Shown: one piece after another, positions 61,277 through 64,000 of the stretch
Position numbering within the stretch: the stretch's first letter is position 1
Layout of the letters: each line of letters opens with the position of its first letter
Source: Aquimarina sp040786285
GTDB lineage: Bacteria; Bacteroidota; Bacteroidia; Flavobacteriales; Flavobacteriaceae
Length of the DNA: 64,000 bases
NCBI RefSeq assembly: GCF_040786285.1
Contig: NZ_JBFMKQ010000005.1
Span: forward strand, 248,001 to 312,000
Direction of reading: 5' to 3'
Translations under genes and position numbers: made by a program
Notes under the pieces: model-generated
What the model saw: the letters and a program-made list of their open reading frames with translations, nothing else
Told to the model about the DNA's origin: nothing
Databases searched by the model: none

Positions 61277-62989
61277 TTATATGTCGATTTTGCTAGACTC
61301 ATGAGTATTGGATATTACTTTTTTGATAAAATAAGAATGACTTAAGCCTGTTTGTTTTTTAAATGCTGATGCAAAAGTATTTACACTCTTATAACCTAAT
61401 TCTCCTGCAATGGCTTTGATGGTATATGATCTAAACTTATGATTTGTGTTTAATTGTTCAATACAAAATTTAATTCTTAATTCATTGATGTAGTCATTAA
61501 AGGATTGCTGTTTATACTCATTAATAATTTTCGACAAATAAGTGGTATTGGTTTCGATATCTTTTGCGGTCGTATACAAACTACAATCTGGACTCAAATA
61601 AAAGGTTGTTTTTTCTAAATCTAACAATCGCTCTAATAAGCTCTTTGCTTTTTTGTCTGTAATAAAATCATTTTTTTGAACGCTTAAAGTTTTGGATACA
61701 CTTTCCTGTATTCTTCCTTTTTGCAATTCCTCAAATAAGCTTTTATTCTTTTTTTTGGTTTTAATGGTGTAGAATAAAATTACTGCTGCAAAAACTAAAG
61801 CTAATAAAAACCCACTAGCGTAGAGAAAATTTTTAGATATTAAATTTTTATTTTTTTCTTCAAGACTTTCTAGATCACGGTCATATAATTTCTCTTGAGC
61901 ATTTATATCGTTTTGGTAAAGAGAATCAACAATTTTATTGTAGGCTTTGGTATATTTAAACTGTAAACTGGTATCCTGCAATTTTTCACCACATTTAATG
62001 GCTAACAGATAAGCTTCTTGTATTTTTTCTACTTCTGGATTAGTTTTTATATGGTGAAAGTTTTGTTCTAATACATCTCTCGCTTTACTGTATTCGGTTT
62101 GATTATATAAGCAAGTAGCTATATGAAGGTTTGCAGTAAATAGATCAGGATCATTCGTTTTATTAAGTTCTATTATGTCAGCTTTAGCAATGTTGAGATA
62201 AGAAAGCGCTTTAGGATATTTTTGTTTTCCGATATAAGCTTCTCCTATATTAAGATTAAAATCAATAATATACGCAATCAGATTTAGTTTTTCTGCATAT
62301 TGTAAACCTTGATAATCGTATTTGAGTGCCTCGTCATAGTTACCCAGCTTGTAGTAACAAACCCCAATTCCTTGAATGATTGATAGATATTTGGCATCAT
62401 AATTAGTATCTGATTTTTTGGAGGACTTTTGTAGTAATTTAAAAGCTTTTTGAAAAGATGCCAACGCTTTTTGAGTTTGATCAAGTCTAATTCTAATTTG
62501 TCCGATACTGACTAAATTATAAATCTGATAATCTTTAAGATTATAGTCCTCGATAATCTTTTGAGCGCGTAAATATCGATTTAATGAATTTTTACGATCT
62601 CTCTTTTCTTGATATGCAGCGGCAACAAGATATAGTCCACTTAGCATATAATTTCCATTTCTAATGTTTTCAGCAGATGTTATCGCGTTATTTCCGTAAT
62701 GAATTGTTTTATCATATTTTTTATTACGATATGCTATATTGCCTAAATAATAATTAGCGAAGAATTGTATTGAATAATTCTCGTTTTCTATACCTCTATC
62801 TAAATAGAGCTTGTAGTAGCTTTCTGCTAATATGGTATTAGTGTTTAGAGTTTTTGCCAAGAAATTTTCAATAGAATCAGTGTTTTTATTATTAATGATG
62901 AAGTTCTTGTCCAGTTCACTTTGTTGAAAAGAGTATAGATGAAAACATAAAAAAAGAGAAAATATAAGTATGTAATGTTGGCGTGTCAT
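61277..62989 (-). CDS. TPR - membrane - AraC-type one-component regulator
   Basis: 570 residues. A signal peptide (1-22) precedes about nine TPR-like repeats (about 60-350; for example YDEALKYDYQGLQYAEKLN and YPKALSYLNIAKADI), which would lie in the periplasm. A membrane helix (NFLYASGFLLALVFAAVILF, about 390-410) leads to a cytoplasmic C-terminal AraC helix-turn-helix domain (about 470-560) with KAIAGELGYKSVNTFASAFK and KQTGLSHSYF. It is a sensor and regulator in one chain. Its neighbours are the T9SS protein and the OmpA protein genes. Confidence 0.93.
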   Translation of the reverse strand: MTRQHYILIFSLFLCFHLYSFQQSELDKNFIINNKNTDSIENFLAKTLNTNTILAESYYKLYLDRGIENENYSIQFFANYYLGNIAYRNKKYDKTIHYGNNAITSAENIRNGNYMLSGLYLVAAAYQEKRDRKNSLNRYLRAQKIIEDYNLKDYQIYNLVSIGQIRIRLDQTQKALASFQKAFKLLQKSSKKSDTNYDAKYLSIIQGIGVCYYKLGNYDEALKYDYQGLQYAEKLNLIAYIIDFNLNIGEAYIGKQKYPKALSYLNIAKADIIELNKTNDPDLFTANLHIATCLYNQTEYSKARDVLEQNFHHIKTNPEVEKIQEAYLLAIKCGEKLQDTSLQFKYTKAYNKIVDSLYQNDINAQEKLYDRDLESLEEKNKNLISKNFLYASGFLLALVFAAVILFYTIKTKKKNKSLFEELQKGRIQESVSKTLSVQKNDFITDKKAKSLLERLLDLEKTTFYLSPDCSLYTTAKDIETNTTYLSKIINEYKQQSFNDYINELRIKFCIEQLNTNHKFRSYTIKAIAGELGYKSVNTFASAFKKQTGLSHSYFIKKVISNTHESSKIDI

Positions 62990-63039
62990 TAGAGATTTTC
63001 AAATTAGGTTTCTTCTTGAGTATTTATTGATAAATAACA

Positions 63040-63082
63040 AAACCCCAATATATCAAAAATTAAAGTTTGATAATTGAGGTTT
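63040..63082 (-). terminator. Probable terminator of the OmpA-family gene
   Basis: On the minus strand AAACCTCAAT-A-TCAAA-type bases pair with the downstream TTTGATATATTGGGGTTT, with small bulges. A T-rich stretch follows. It lies 80 bases after the stop at 63163. Confidence 0.4.
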
Positions 63083-63162
63083 ATTCATTTAAAATAATAA
63101 GAATGATCCCTTTTACAGAATTTCACTAATAAATCCTTCTGAATTTGTAATTATTTAAATAA

Positions 63163-64000
63163 TTACATTTTATGTAATTCTACCCGTCTGTTTTTGGCTT
63201 TTCCCTTTTCTGTAGTATTATTAGCAACGGGTTTGGTTTCGCCAAAACCTTCACTATGTAACCTAGACTCGTCAATTCCTTCATCAGTTAGTGCCAATAA
63301 TACTGCTCTCGCACGGTTTTTGGACAACCTTAGATTAGAATTATCATCGCCGACATCATCTGTATGGCCTTCGATACTAACCTTTAAATTTGGATTGCTT
63401 TTTAGCATTTTAGTGATCTCATCTATAAGGCCGTATGAATCAGTTTTTATTCTTGATTTACCTGTGTCAAAATTGATTTGAAGAGATACAAAACCTTTTT
63501 GATCAATCTCACTTTTAATCTTTTTTGCGGTAATTTTCTCTATGGTTTGTTCAAAATCTTTAACTTCTACAACTCCTATTTCGCCAGTAGCAGAATTTGA
63601 GTATACCTGAAAACCAATTTTTTTATCCTCTTGATTAAGGGCATACATGCGAATAGGTTGATTATAGGGATCACCCATTATGAAATTATAAACATTGAAT
63701 TTATCGCTTTCATTTAAAGTTTTCAATATTTCTCTGGGAATTTTTTTGTCAGTGATTAAGATAGCACCAATGGATCTTAAATACTCAGAAACACTTTTGT
63801 CGAATACATATTGACCCCATTTTTCTTTTGGGTTTTCCATTTTGATGATCATCTTAGATACTCGACCCTCCAAAGTAAAGTTAGTTCGACCATCGAACAT
63901 TTCTAATTTAGAGAATTCAAATGTCTCTGTTTCTCTACTTTTTTTATTTATTTCCATTCCTTTTGGAGGGGTAATGTATGGGAATTCGCCTATGTCATGA
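63163..64000 (-). CDS. OmpA family protein, C-terminal part (runs off the right edge)
   Basis: The frame is open up to the window edge; reading beyond the ATG at 63957 gives HDIGEFPYITPPKG in frame, which looks like coding sequence, so the start is probably outside. The last about 110 residues are an OmpA-C peptidoglycan-binding domain: SLQINFDTGKSRIKTDSYGL, then VSIEGHTDDVGDDNSNLRLS, RARAVLLALTDEGI and GFGETKPVANNTTEKGKAKN with RRVEL at the end. The N-terminal part is not recognised. It anchors an outer-membrane or periplasmic protein to peptidoglycan. Confidence 0.93.
   Translation of the reverse strand, partial: HDIGEFPYITPPKGMEINKKSRETETFEFSKLEMFDGRTNFTLEGRVSKMIIKMENPKEKWGQYVFDKSVSEYLRSIGAILITDKKIPREILKTLNESDKFNVYNFIMGDPYNQPIRMYALNQEDKKIGFQVYSNSATGEIGVVEVKDFEQTIEKITAKKIKSEIDQKGFVSLQINFDTGKSRIKTDSYGLIDEITKMLKSNPNLKVSIEGHTDDVGDDNSNLRLSKNRARAVLLALTDEGIDESRLHSEGFGETKPVANNTTEKGKAKNRRVELHKM

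Noticed and set aside
1..64000. CRISPR arrays, tRNA or rRNA genes, transposases, prophage genes
   Set aside because: I looked for regular repeats, cloverleaf-like sequences and typical integrase or transposase motifs on both strands and saw none.

Overview
The window looks like chromosomal DNA from a marine Flavobacteriaceae-type Bacteroidota, possibly near Aquimarina; the genus is an inference. The evidence is the low GC content, AT-rich leaders without Shine-Dalgarno sequences, several good matches to the Bacteroidota promoter (TTG, about 18-20 bases, TAnnTTTG), SPII lipoproteins, a type IX secretion (T9SS) C-terminal domain, PF13568-type beta-barrels, LytTR two-component signalling and menaquinone genes. 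I see no tRNA or rRNA gene, CRISPR array, transposase or prophage. Most of the window is core genome. The less ordinary parts are 25.8-32.1 kb, 32.1-35.5 kb and 55-64 kb.

Layout. 0-6.7 kb: partial uvrA, an ECF-like sigma factor with a 49-residue microprotein behind it, a cysteine-free endonuclease III, a PrxQ peroxiredoxin, a conserved unknown protein and a metallo-beta-lactamase pair. 6.9-13 kb: a GH31 lipoprotein, a YdeI-like protein, a metzincin lipoprotein and two unknowns. 13-20.9 kb: a LytS/LytTR pair; a minus-strand BatA-like / pseudo-dihydroorotase / membrane protein / esterase group; and a DEAD-box helicase. 20.9-25.6 kb: a YitT protein, a beta-barrel, an FAD oxidoreductase and a GAF histidine kinase. 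25.8-32.1 kb: an ABC transporter operon that encodes its own YtrA-type GntR repressor, with a matching palindromic operator, followed by small membrane proteins that share a leader sequence. 32.1-35.5 kb: a di-haem peroxidase lipoprotein with a PhoX-like lipoprotein. 36-45 kb: DNA-glycosylase-like protein, LolD, MsrA, FolE, serA and serC separated by a frameshifted four-helix-bundle gene, acyl-CoA reductase and ferredoxin. 45-50 kb: a beta-barrel, tandem alpha/beta hydrolases and a GH13 amylase lipoprotein. 50.2-55.1 kb: menA, menC and menE interleaved with a metallo-beta-lactamase protein and a CPBP protease. 55.2-64 kb: a TonB-plug protein without a barrel, a secreted M24 peptidase, a small Cys-rich peptide with a bacteriocin-type leader, secreted proteins, a TPR-AraC membrane regulator and a partial OmpA protein.

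How the genes work together. Several groups are coherent: menaquinone synthesis (men genes), serine synthesis (serA and serC), alpha-glucan use (GH31 and GH13, unlinked), envelope stress (the YtrA-type ABC operon) and envelope signalling (LytS/LytTR and the TPR-AraC protein). The best candidates for something undescribed are the Cys-rich peptide at 58854-59006, the VWA-plug-TPR protein with its peptidase partner at 55215-58793, and the self-regulated ABC operon with its operator at 25839-25862.
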